Below the pieces are notes generated by a model. That model did no database searches. It saw only the letters and a program-made list of their open reading frames with translations, and had not been told where the DNA came from. Source: Kangiella sp. (GTDB taxonomy: Bacteria; Pseudomonadota; Gammaproteobacteria; Enterobacterales; Kangiellaceae). From it: a stretch of DNA of 7,392 nt. This document shows, piece by piece, positions 1-4,813 of the stretch. Within the stretch, counting starts at the first letter, position 1, and each line of letters begins with the position of its first letter. The stretch covers positions 1 to 7,392 of the forward strand of contig JAPHRL010000157.1 in assembly GCA_026195755.1 (NCBI GenBank). Reading direction: 5' to 3'. A program made the position numbers and the translations under genes.

Positions 1-306
1 AAAGTCTACATTTTTTTGTAGTATGTCTTTTGCAAAAGGATGATTTTGATTAGGAACTTCTCTAATCAAGTCAACACCAGGTATTTTTTCACCTGACTGA
101 CTTAATTTGTACTTACGCGCGTTGGTAATTTCTGGCAACGGTTTGGCCACAGTGCGCAATGGCTCACTGAGTTTTGGCTTTGACAATACGACCTTAACAG
201 AATCACGATCTCCTGCCTCGGCAACATTAGCCCCCCCAAAGATAGCAGTGGTACCTAATAAGCCTGCTATGCATAACCTGACCAAAGTTTTATTGGTGTT
301 TGACAC
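1..306 (-). CDS. Secreted protein of unknown function, 5' part only
   Basis: An open frame starts at a GTG (306-304) and runs off the left edge after 102 codons without a stop. The start follows a clear AAGGAG at 317-312 with 5 nt spacing; no ATG lies in this frame near it. Residues 1-31 form a signal peptide: a short basic N-terminus (SNTNKTLVR), a hydrophobic core (about 9-25) and a likely signal peptidase I site after AEA (residue 31). The mature part begins GDRDSVKVVLSKPK and is polar, with a segment PGVDLIREVPNQNHPF at about 76-91. I do not recognise the family from this fragment. Secreted hydrolases often have such a prepropeptide, but nothing here proves it. A run of seven G falls inside the signal-peptide codons (237-231). 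Confidence that it is a real gene is high, function unknown. Confidence 0.82.
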   Translation of the reverse strand, partial: MSNTNKTLVRLCIAGLLGTTAIFGGANVAEAGDRDSVKVVLSKPKLSEPLRTVAKPLPEITNARKYKLSQSGEKIPGVDLIREVPNQNHPFAKDILQKNVDF

Positions 307-311
307 AATAA

Positions 312-317
312 CTCCTT
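312..317 (-). promoter_or_regulatory. Ribosome binding site selecting a GTG start
   Basis: AAGGAG read on the minus strand lies 5 nt before GTG 306-304. It is the reason for choosing this non-ATG start for the left-edge secreted protein. Confidence 0.75.
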
Positions 318-396
318 GTATAGATTGATTATTTAATGATTACTAAGCTCCCCCCATCACACAACGCTGGGTTATATGAATTTTTAGAGCTACAAT

Positions 397-448
397 TTTA
401 TAACACAAGCCTCTGCGATATACTGTAGAAAGTTGTAGTCATTTGTAG
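397..448 (-). promoter_or_regulatory. Candidate activator-type promoter with phased CTACA repeats
   Basis: On the minus strand a TATAAA (402-397) could be the -10 for the left-edge secreted gene; its start codon lies about 90 nt further on. The expected -35 position holds no TTGACA-like hexamer. Instead three CTACA copies occur exactly 10 bp apart (448-444, 438-434, 428-424), the last ending 21 bp before the -10. A weak -35 replaced by helically phased direct repeats is what OmpR/PhoB-type or other tandem-binding activators use. This is inference from spacing alone. Confidence 0.35.
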
Positions 449-502
449 CTGACTGCGTGACATGTTTTGTATATTTCAACTCTCAAGAAAGTTGATTAGC
501 TC

Positions 503-835
503 TCACTGGTCGGATTCTTTTCCCTCTTCCGAGTCCTTTTCCTGCTCGTCCTGCTTGTATTTTTTATCGATTAACTCTTTAGGATACTCAGGATTAGGCA
601 CCTCACAAACTCCCTGTTCGTTTTTATATTCATCATCACAATCCTGCTTTTTTAATTCTGATTCTCCAGATATCTCACTCAAGGGTCTGCTCTCTTGAGG
701 TGTTACCGTTTGTTGCGATTCAAGGTTAGTTTTATCTGCCATCTCATCGTCCTTTGCCGAGTCGTTAGCGCAACCCGTAACTAACAATGCTCCTACAAGC
801 CCACTAAAAATGATTACCTTTAAAACTTGCTTCAT
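503..835 (-). CDS. Small acidic lipoprotein of unknown function
   Basis: A 110-residue protein with a textbook lipoprotein signal: MKQ, a hydrophobic stretch (residues 4-19) and the lipobox VTGC with the acylated Cys at residue 22. The residue after Cys is Ala, not Asp, so outer-membrane sorting is expected. The mature part is very hydrophilic and rich in Asp, Glu, Lys and Gln, with an acidic C-terminal tail (about 93-110) and no membrane segment. Two further cysteines (66 and 77), 11 residues apart, may form a disulfide. I chose the ATG at 835 over an in-frame ATG at 856 because a GGAG sits 9 nt before it, the signal peptide then starts directly with MKQ, and the upstream ATG has no ribosome site. 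It follows gloA by 64 bp on the same strand and could be co-transcribed. I do not recognise the family; it is probably disordered. Confidence 0.82.
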   Translation of the reverse strand: MKQVLKVIIFSGLVGALLVTGCANDSAKDDEMADKTNLESQQTVTPQESRPLSEISGESELKKQDCDDEYKNEQGVCEVPNPEYPKELIDKKYKQDEQEKDSEEGKESDQ

Positions 836-844
836 AATGATTTG

Positions 845-848
845 CTCC
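845..848 (-). promoter_or_regulatory. Ribosome binding site deciding the lipoprotein start
   Basis: GGAG on the minus strand lies 9 nt before ATG 835-833. No equivalent sits before the alternative in-frame ATG at 856, which supports the shorter protein. Confidence 0.65.
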
Positions 849-899
849 ATTGTCATTTTTATTAAGTTAACTCAGGGAACCCCCTTATCTAGCAACAGC

Positions 900-1292
900 C
901 TACTGATTATGGCGGTCTTCTAATAGTTCAATTTTGTAGCCATCGGGATCTTCTGCGAAAGCCAGTACCGTGGTACCGTGTTTCATGGGTCCCGGTTCGC
1001 GAGTAATATTTCCGCCAGCTTGACGAATTTTTTCACAGGCTTCATACACATCGTCCACGGCGATGGCGATATGGCCGAAAGCATTGCCCATATCATAATC
1101 GTCGGTATCCCAGTTATGAGTCAATTCGAGTACAGTATTGTCTTTTTCCTCGCCATAACCGACAAAAGCCAATGTAAAACGGCCAGATTCATAATCGTGC
1201 TTGCGAATTAACTTCATCCCTAAAACATTGGTATAAAAGTCCAGTGCTTTATCCAGATCTCGAACTCGTAGCATTGTGTGTAAGATTCTCAT
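900..1292 (-). CDS. gloA: Glyoxalase I (lactoylglutathione lyase)
   Basis: This enzyme converts the hemithioacetal of methylglyoxal and glutathione to S-lactoylglutathione in the cytoplasm, the first step of methylglyoxal detoxification. The 130-residue protein is close to E. coli GloA (135) and is a single VOC-fold chain with two beta-alpha-beta-beta-beta modules (about 1-60 and 70-127). All four metal ligands fall at the E. coli numbers: His5 (ILHTM), Glu56 (VLELTHN), His74 (AFGHIAI) and Glu122 (YKIELLE). The short metal-enzyme length suggests the Ni/Co-activated bacterial class rather than the longer Zn type; that is inference. The start at 1292 is set by GGAGG at 1301-1297 and by homology; an in-frame ATG at 1334 would add 14 residues with no family counterpart. 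A 19-bp palindrome upstream suggests control by a repressor. Confidence 0.97.
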   Translation of the reverse strand: MRILHTMLRVRDLDKALDFYTNVLGMKLIRKHDYESGRFTLAFVGYGEEKDNTVLELTHNWDTDDYDMGNAFGHIAIAVDDVYEACEKIRQAGGNITREPGPMKHGTTVLAFAEDPDGYKIELLEDRHNQ

Positions 1293-1296
1293 TATT

Positions 1297-1301
1297 CCTC
1301 C
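1297..1301 (-). promoter_or_regulatory. gloA ribosome binding site
   Basis: GGAGG on the minus strand lies 4 nt before ATG 1292-1290. It decides this start over the in-frame ATG at 1334. Confidence 0.8.
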
Positions 1302-1328
1302 GAAGGTTATTTGTCGGTGACGCTTTAG

Positions 1329-1347
1329 TTGCAAGCATGACTTGCAA
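1329..1347. promoter_or_regulatory. Perfect 19-bp palindromic operator candidate upstream of gloA
   Basis: The sequence is TTGCAAGCATGACTTGCAA: 7-bp arms TTGCAAG and CTTGCAA around a 5-bp centre. It lies 37-55 bp before the gloA start codon. The minus-strand hexamer TATATT (1352-1347), which could be the gloA -10, touches its edge, so the transcription start would fall inside the palindrome. That is the usual position for a dimeric repressor. The regulator is not identified; a TetR-like or similar helix-turn-helix dimer is inference. Confidence 0.55.
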
Positions 1348-1375
1348 ATATACCCGATCTACTTGGCAATGTACG
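1347..1375 (-). promoter_or_regulatory. Candidate gloA promoter
   Basis: On the minus strand a -35-like CGTACA (1375-1370, three of six consensus bases) and a -10 TATATT (1352-1347, four to five of six) are separated by 17 bp. The -10 borders the 19-bp palindrome. The weak -35 keeps confidence low. Confidence 0.35.
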
Positions 1376-1494
1376 TTTCTGAGTTCTGCCATGATGCTAG
1401 TGCAAAACACGACTAGTAAATACGCGACTTTAAGGGAATGTCCACACCCTTGATCACGGCAATTGCATCATGGTAAAACTCCCAAAGGGCGAGG

Positions 1495-1579
1495 CTAAAA
1501 GCGCTTTATACCGCGTTAGATGTTGTTGATTTGGGCTCACCAGGTCTTCCAACATCTGCCTTGTCTAAAACGCTTTATA
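1495..1579. repeat. Pair of 15-bp direct repeats flanking a hairpin
   Basis: CTAAAAGCGCTTTATA at 1495-1510 recurs as CTAAAACGCTTTATA at 1565-1579. The copies differ by one inserted G and their starts are 70 bp apart. The segment between them holds a long imperfect hairpin (1518-1557). The unit lies in the gloA-pyrC gap, ending 38 bp before the pyrC -10. It could be a duplicated regulator site for pyrC or the remains of a small repeat element. The sequence does not decide between these. Confidence 0.6.
1513..1573 (+). other. Long imperfect hairpin in the gloA-pyrC gap
   Basis: As RNA the plus strand can fold as follows: outer GCGTT/AACGC (1513-1517 with 1569-1573), middle AGATGTTG/CAACATCT (1518-1525 with 1550-1557) and inner GATTTGG/CCAGGTC (1528-1534 with 1540-1546, two G-U pairs), closing on a 5-nt loop. 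That gives about 20 pairs in 61 nt. No T-run follows, so it is not an intrinsic terminator. It lies upstream of the likely pyrC promoter, so if transcribed it would need another promoter. It may be a small RNA, a cruciform or a repeat relic. Confidence 0.4.
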
Positions 1580-1593
1580 TCTCCCGCTGAAAT

Positions 1594-1622
1594 CGTGCAT
1601 TTCCAAGCAGATTGGGTATAAT
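1594..1622 (+). promoter_or_regulatory. pyrC promoter
   Basis: A perfect TATAAT -10 lies at 1617-1622, preceded by TTGGG. The -35 region 17 bp upstream (CGTGCA, 1594-1599) is a poor match to consensus. A start point near 1628-1631 would give a leader of about 45 nt before the pyrC ATG, beginning in a C-rich stretch (CCCGCC, 1625-1630). Confidence 0.65.
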
Positions 1623-1627
1623 GACCC

Positions 1628-1664
1628 GCCATTATAGCAAGTAAATGGTTAAGCGCCTTAAGGC
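1628..1664 (+). promoter_or_regulatory. Structured pyrC leader over the ribosome site
   Basis: Two small structures are visible in the short leader. GCCATT (1628-1633) can pair with AATGGT (1644-1649), one pair being G-U. The perfect palindrome GCCTTAAGGC (1655-1664) contains the likely ribosome site TAAGG (1659-1663), 10 nt before the start codon. In E. coli, pyrC is controlled by nucleotide-dependent start-site choice and a leader hairpin that hides the ribosome site. A related control here is inference; the stems are short. Confidence 0.3.
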
Positions 1665-1673
1665 ACTAATTTT

Positions 1674-2714
1674 ATGCAAAGCATTACAATAACTCGTCCA
1701 GACGACTGGCACATCCACCTGCGTTCCGGCGCAGCCTTGCAACATACGGTTAAAGACGCAGCTCGCCAATTTGCGCGCGCGATTGTGATGCCGAATCTTG
1801 CTCCCCCTGTAACTAACGTTGAGCAGGCGAAAAGCTACCGCGATTGCATTTTGCGCTATAAAACTGACAGCGCTCAATTCGAACCATTAATGACCTTGTA
1901 TTTAACCGATAACACTTCTGTTGCAGACATAGAGGAAGCGGCTGAGTCTGATTTTGTTAAAGCATGTAAGCTTTATCCAGCGGGTGCTACCACTAATTCA
2001 GACTCAGGTTTGACCGATATCGAGAAGGCTTACCCAGTCTTCGAGAAAATGGCTGAGCTTGGTATGCCATTATTAGTGCATGGCGAAGTCACATCTCCAG
2101 AGATCGATGTATTTGATCGTGAAAAAGTATTTATTGAGACCAAACTGCGCCCGATTATTGAGCAGTTCCCCAACCTCAAGGTCGTACTAGAACACATTAC
2201 CACCCAAGATGCGGTTGAGTTTGTCTCGTCGCAAGGCCCCAATGTTGCCGCAACCATTACCGTGCACCATCTGTTACTTAACCGCAATGATATGCTAGTT
2301 GGCGGCATCCGTCCTCACCTTTATTGTTTGCCAATACTGAAGCGTCAGCAACACCAGGCGGCCTTAATTGCAGCAGCAACCTCGGGTTCACCAAAATTTT
2401 TCCTCGGCACCGATAGCGCCCCTCATACCAAAGAAAAAAAAGAAACCGCCTGCGGTTGTGCGGGTGTTTACACCGCTTATTCTGCGATTGAGTTATATGC
2501 CGAAGTGTTCGAATCTCATAATGCGCTCGACAAGTTAGAAGCATTTGCCAGTTTTTATGGCCCCGATTTTTATGGCCTACCACGCAATACCGACACTATA
2601 ACGCTGGTCAAAGAGTCTTGGAAAGTTCCCAAAAAACTGTGCCTTGGTAACGATACACTGGTTCCATTTCGCGCGGGCGAAACCATCGAATGGAAAATAA
2701 GAGACAATGCTTAA
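1674..2714 (+). CDS. pyrC: Dihydroorotase
   Basis: The enzyme interconverts N-carbamoyl-L-aspartate and L-dihydroorotate, the third step of de novo pyrimidine synthesis, in the cytoplasm. At 346 residues it matches the E. coli-type (class II, homodimeric) enzyme of 348 over its whole length as one amidohydrolase TIM barrel. All binuclear zinc ligands are present with a constant offset of 3 from E. coli: His13 and His15 (DWHIHLR), carboxylated Lys99 (CKLYPA), His136 (LVHGEV), His174 (LEHITT) and Asp247 (GTDSAPH). The substrate-loop threonines are Thr106 and Thr107 (GATTNS). The start at 1674 gives the normal N-terminus MQSITITRPDDWH. The frame ends inside the start of rnt with an 8-bp overlap, so the two genes should be co-transcribed and translationally coupled. 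Confidence 0.98.
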   Translation: MQSITITRPDDWHIHLRSGAALQHTVKDAARQFARAIVMPNLAPPVTNVEQAKSYRDCILRYKTDSAQFEPLMTLYLTDNTSVADIEEAAESDFVKACKLYPAGATTNSDSGLTDIEKAYPVFEKMAELGMPLLVHGEVTSPEIDVFDREKVFIETKLRPIIEQFPNLKVVLEHITTQDAVEFVSSQGPNVAATITVHHLLLNRNDMLVGGIRPHLYCLPILKRQQHQAALIAAATSGSPKFFLGTDSAPHTKEKKETACGCAGVYTAYSAIELYAEVFESHNALDKLEAFASFYGPDFYGLPRNTDTITLVKESWKVPKKLCLGNDTLVPFRAGETIEWKIRDNA

Positions 2715-3309
2715 CTTGAGTATGAAGGAGCGATTTCGAGGCTTCTTCCCTGTTATTATCGATGTGGAAACCGGTGGTTTTAATGCATCAACCGATGCTC
2801 TATTAGAGTTAGCGGCTGTAACAACCGGTTTTAACGCTCAAGGCAAACTCGAAATAAAAAACAGCTATCATTTCAATGTCGAGCCATTCGAAGGCGCTAA
2901 TATTGAGCAGAAGGCTTTGGATTTTACCGGCATTGATCCTGATAACCCATTGCGGGGAGCTATTCCAGAACATAGAGCATTAAAATCTCTATTTAAAGAT
3001 CTTCGCACGGAACAAAAAGAAGCTGAGTGCAATCGATGTGTTCTAGTCGGCCACAACTCCTGGTTTGACCTAAGTTTTTTAAATGCTGCCAGCGAACGTG
3101 TGGATATTAAACGTAATCCTTTTCACCCTTTTACCAGTTTTGATACAGCATCCTTATCAGCTTTAATGCTTGGGCATACCGTGCTCGCCCAGGCCTGCGG
3201 CTTGGCTGGAATTGAATTCAGTCAGAAAGAAGCCCATTCCGCCCTGTATGACGCGACCAAAACCGCTGAGTTATTCTGCTTACTGGTTAATCGCGCCAAT
3301 CAATTTTAA
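2707..3309 (+). CDS. rnt: Ribonuclease T
   Basis: RNase T is a 3'-5' exoribonuclease of the DEDD family that trims tRNA 3' ends and finishes 5S and 23S rRNA maturation; it acts as a dimer in the cytoplasm. The 200-residue protein is slightly shorter than E. coli RNase T (215), losing a few residues at both ends. The DEDDh residues are all visible at a constant offset of 4 from E. coli: Asp19 and Glu21 (IIDVETGGF), Asp121 (NSWFDLSF), Asp146 (TSFDTASL), His177 (AHSALYD) and Asp182. The ATG at 2707 overlaps the pyrC stop region by 8 bp and has only a weak ribosome site (AAGAGA), consistent with reinitiation after pyrC. An in-frame ATG at 2722 is an alternative but would shorten the RNA-binding N-terminus. 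The convergent gene ends 14 bp after the rnt stop. Confidence 0.97.
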   Translation: MLNLSMKERFRGFFPVIIDVETGGFNASTDALLELAAVTTGFNAQGKLEIKNSYHFNVEPFEGANIEQKALDFTGIDPDNPLRGAIPEHRALKSLFKDLRTEQKEAECNRCVLVGHNSWFDLSFLNAASERVDIKRNPFHPFTSFDTASLSALMLGHTVLAQACGLAGIEFSQKEAHSALYDATKTAELFCLLVNRANQF

Positions 3310-3323
3310 AAATGGCTCGTGAA

Positions 3324-3572
3324 CTATTGGCTGTTGTATAAACAACGGCCACATAGCTCCTCGCAAGTCATTTGCAATATTAGCGCCTTCTCAACCAGCT
3401 TCAGTCGCTCTGGCGTTGTCGATCTTAGTTCTTCATAACTGACCAGGCCAGAGTCAAACAAGTCGTTCAGCCGCCGACCTTTCCAGCAAGCCACTACGGC
3501 TCCAGAAGTCGGCTCTACTAATTGTAACTCTGGCTGTCGTTTATCCAGCCAGGCATTGATCATATAAGTCAT
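3324..3572 (-). CDS. Small four-cysteine protein, probably Fur-regulated
   Basis: An 82-residue soluble protein with no signal peptide or membrane segment; I do not recognise the family. Its four cysteines are Cys29 and a C-terminal cluster Cys70, Cys74 and Cys77 (CEELCGRC, a Cx3Cx2C spacing). The middle (about 31-68) looks helical: KGRRLNDLF, then VSYEELRSTTPERLKLVEKA. Such a cluster could bind iron-sulfur or another metal. Bacterioferritin-associated ferredoxin often sits beside iron genes, but its CxC...CxxC pattern is not matched here. The start at 3572 has AAGGG with 6 nt spacing. A Fur box over the predicted -10 implies expression during iron shortage. It converges on rnt with a 14-bp gap, and its 3' codons lie in a hairpin. 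Real gene likely; role in iron metabolism is inference. Confidence 0.78.
   Translation of the reverse strand: MTYMINAWLDKRQPELQLVEPTSGAVVACWKGRRLNDLFDSGLVSYEELRSTTPERLKLVEKALILQMTCEELCGRCLYNSQ
3328..3351 (+). terminator. Hairpin after rnt, inside the 3' end of the convergent gene
   Basis: TGGCTGTTGT (3328-3337) pairs with ACAACGGCCA (3342-3351) around the loop ATAA. As plus-strand RNA this gives ten pairs with one U-G; on the minus strand that position is a C-A mismatch. It begins 18 nt after the rnt stop, so it may end or protect the pyrC-rnt message. No T-run follows on the plus strand, so classical intrinsic termination is doubtful. Confidence 0.4.
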
Positions 3573-3621
3573 TCTTAACCCTTTTTATTATCTTTACACT
3601 CAAATATTTCCAAACAACACT

Positions 3622-3640
3622 AACGAGAATAATTCTCATT
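3622..3640. promoter_or_regulatory. Fur box
   Basis: AACGAGAATAATTCTCATT is a 9-1-9 inverted repeat with a single mismatch and closely resembles classical Fur operators such as AATGATAATnATTATCATT. It covers the minus-strand -10 of the four-Cys gene, so iron-loaded Fur should block that promoter. The next plus-strand gene starts 120 bp away and could also be affected, but less directly. Confidence 0.75.
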
Positions 3641-3654
3641 CGCATAACATGCAA
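3626..3654 (-). promoter_or_regulatory. Promoter of the four-Cys protein gene
   Basis: On the minus strand TTGCAT (3654-3649) and TATTCT (3631-3626) are separated by exactly 17 bp. The -10 lies inside the Fur box. The start point would be near 3619, giving a leader of roughly 47 nt. Confidence 0.5.
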
Positions 3655-3694
3655 TAGCTAATCTGCATTTTTATTAAAAAGTTCACAGCTCGGG

Positions 3695-3716
3695 GTGCAT
3701 TCCAATTAAATTGCAC
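3695..3716. promoter_or_regulatory. Imperfect palindrome upstream of the isoaspartyl peptidase gene
   Basis: Arms GTGCA (3695-3699) and TGCAC (3712-3716) flank a 12-bp AT-rich centre; 8 of 11 positions pair across the 22 bp. It lies 44-65 bp before the start codon, in the expected promoter region. It may be an operator, but the regulator is unknown. Confidence 0.3.
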
Positions 3717-3760
3717 TTATGCTTAAGGAAATATTTACAATTCAATGTGGTTAAATAACG

Positions 3761-4783
3761 ATGATAAAACAAGCGCTTACCGCTATTACCCTGCTGACTG
3801 GATTAACAGTTGGAGCTAACGCTATGGATAAACCTTCAAACCCAAAAGCTAAAACAGCCATTGTTATCCACGGTGGTGCCGGAACCATCCTAAAGTCGAA
3901 AATGACACCGGAGATTGAGCAAGCCTATATTGAAGCCTTGGAGCATGCGCTAAAAACCGGACACGCCATTCTAGAAAAAGGTGGCTCGAGTACTGAGGCA
4001 GTCAAGGCAACTATTGTGACCATGGAAGACTCACCGCTATTTAATGCTGGCAAAGGTGCAGTCTTTACTCATGACGGTAACAACGAACTGGATGCTTCCA
4101 TCATGGTCAGCAACGATTTATCAGCTGGAGCTATTGCCGGTGTCAGCCATATTAAGAACCCTATTCTGCTGGCGGATAAGGTTCGCACCGATTCAAAGCA
4201 TGTATTGATGGCGCGTGAAGGTGCTGAAGAATTCGCCAAAGAGCAAGGCTTCGAACTCGTTGATCCGACGTACTTCTTTACACAAAACCGATGGGATCAA
4301 TTGCAAAAAATCCTCAAAGAAGATCCGGACAAAATGCAACTGTCAGAAGACGAAGCTAAGAATTCTAAATTTGGTACTGTAGGTGCAGTGGCGCTGGATA
4401 AAGATGGCGTCATCACCGCAGGCACATCTACCGGAGGCATGACCAACAAGCGCTACGCGCGGATTGGCGACTCGCCCATTATTGGTGCCGGCACCTACGC
4501 CAATGCACATTGTGGCATTTCAGCAACAGGCCATGGCGAATACTTCATTAGAGCGGCAGTAGCCTATGATATTTGTGCATTGGTGGAATACAAAGACGAA
4601 ACCATTCAAGGTGCCGCTGACATTGTTATCCTCGACAAACTCAAAAAGATGGGCGGCGACGGTGGCGTGATTGGTCTAGATAAAGACGGTAATATTATGA
4701 TGAGCTTTAACACACCAGGCATGTACCGCGGTGCGATCGACATAGATGGCAACATCACGATTGAAATTTATCAGAAAAAATAA
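3761..4783 (+). CDS. Exported isoaspartyl peptidase / L-asparaginase (plant-type)
   Basis: An N-terminal-nucleophile hydrolase that removes isoaspartyl residues from peptides and usually also hydrolyses L-asparagine. The precursor cleaves itself into alpha and beta chains. The 340-residue protein aligns with E. coli IaaA (321) but carries an extra signal peptide, with a hydrophobic stretch at about 5-18 and a likely cut after ANA (residue 21). The family start motif IVIHGGAG is at 34-41. Self-cleavage is expected between Gly205 and Thr206 (KFGTVGAV). Thr224 (TSTGG), Arg234 and Asp237 (ARIGDSP) and Thr256-Gly257 match the E. coli catalytic and substrate-binding residues. The signal peptide points to the periplasm. 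The ribosome site before 3761 is weak, but this start gives the signal peptide. A lipoprotein follows after 30 bp, probably in one operon. Confidence 0.95.
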   Translation: MIKQALTAITLLTGLTVGANAMDKPSNPKAKTAIVIHGGAGTILKSKMTPEIEQAYIEALEHALKTGHAILEKGGSSTEAVKATIVTMEDSPLFNAGKGAVFTHDGNNELDASIMVSNDLSAGAIAGVSHIKNPILLADKVRTDSKHVLMAREGAEEFAKEQGFELVDPTYFFTQNRWDQLQKILKEDPDKMQLSEDEAKNSKFGTVGAVALDKDGVITAGTSTGGMTNKRYARIGDSPIIGAGTYANAHCGISATGHGEYFIRAAVAYDICALVEYKDETIQGAADIVILDKLKKMGGDGGVIGLDKDGNIMMSFNTPGMYRGAIDIDGNITIEIYQKK

Positions 4784-4813
4784 AGCCGATAGCAGGCGCG
4801 AATAGGAGTTTTT

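Noticed and set aside
6..21. CTACA/TGTAG pair near the left edge as another copy of the upstream repeat
   Set aside because: It falls in the coding sequence of the secreted protein and has a different spacing; probably coincidence.
107..328. Plus-strand reading frame of 73 codons
   Set aside because: It is the antisense of the secreted-protein gene, which has a ribosome site and a signal peptide; this frame has neither.
462..698. Plus-strand Ser/Cys-rich frame of 78 codons
   Set aside because: Antisense shadow of the acidic lipoprotein; the Ser/Phe/Cys richness comes from reading Glu/Lys/Asp codons backwards.
1244..1453. Plus-strand frame spanning the gloA promoter
   Set aside because: Overlaps the gloA 5' end antisense, has no ribosome site and crosses the palindrome.
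2278..2583. Minus-strand 101-codon frame inside pyrC
   Set aside because: pyrC is conserved through the whole stretch with all zinc ligands; the antisense protein looks random.
3324..3572. Naming the four-Cys protein bacterioferritin-associated ferredoxin
   Set aside because: Bfd begins with CxC near residue 4 and has CxxC near 40; here the cysteines are at 29, 70, 74 and 77.
3324..3572. Reading the Cx3Cx2C cluster as a radical SAM enzyme
   Set aside because: The spacing matches, but the protein is 82 residues, has no barrel, and the motif lies at the extreme C-terminus.
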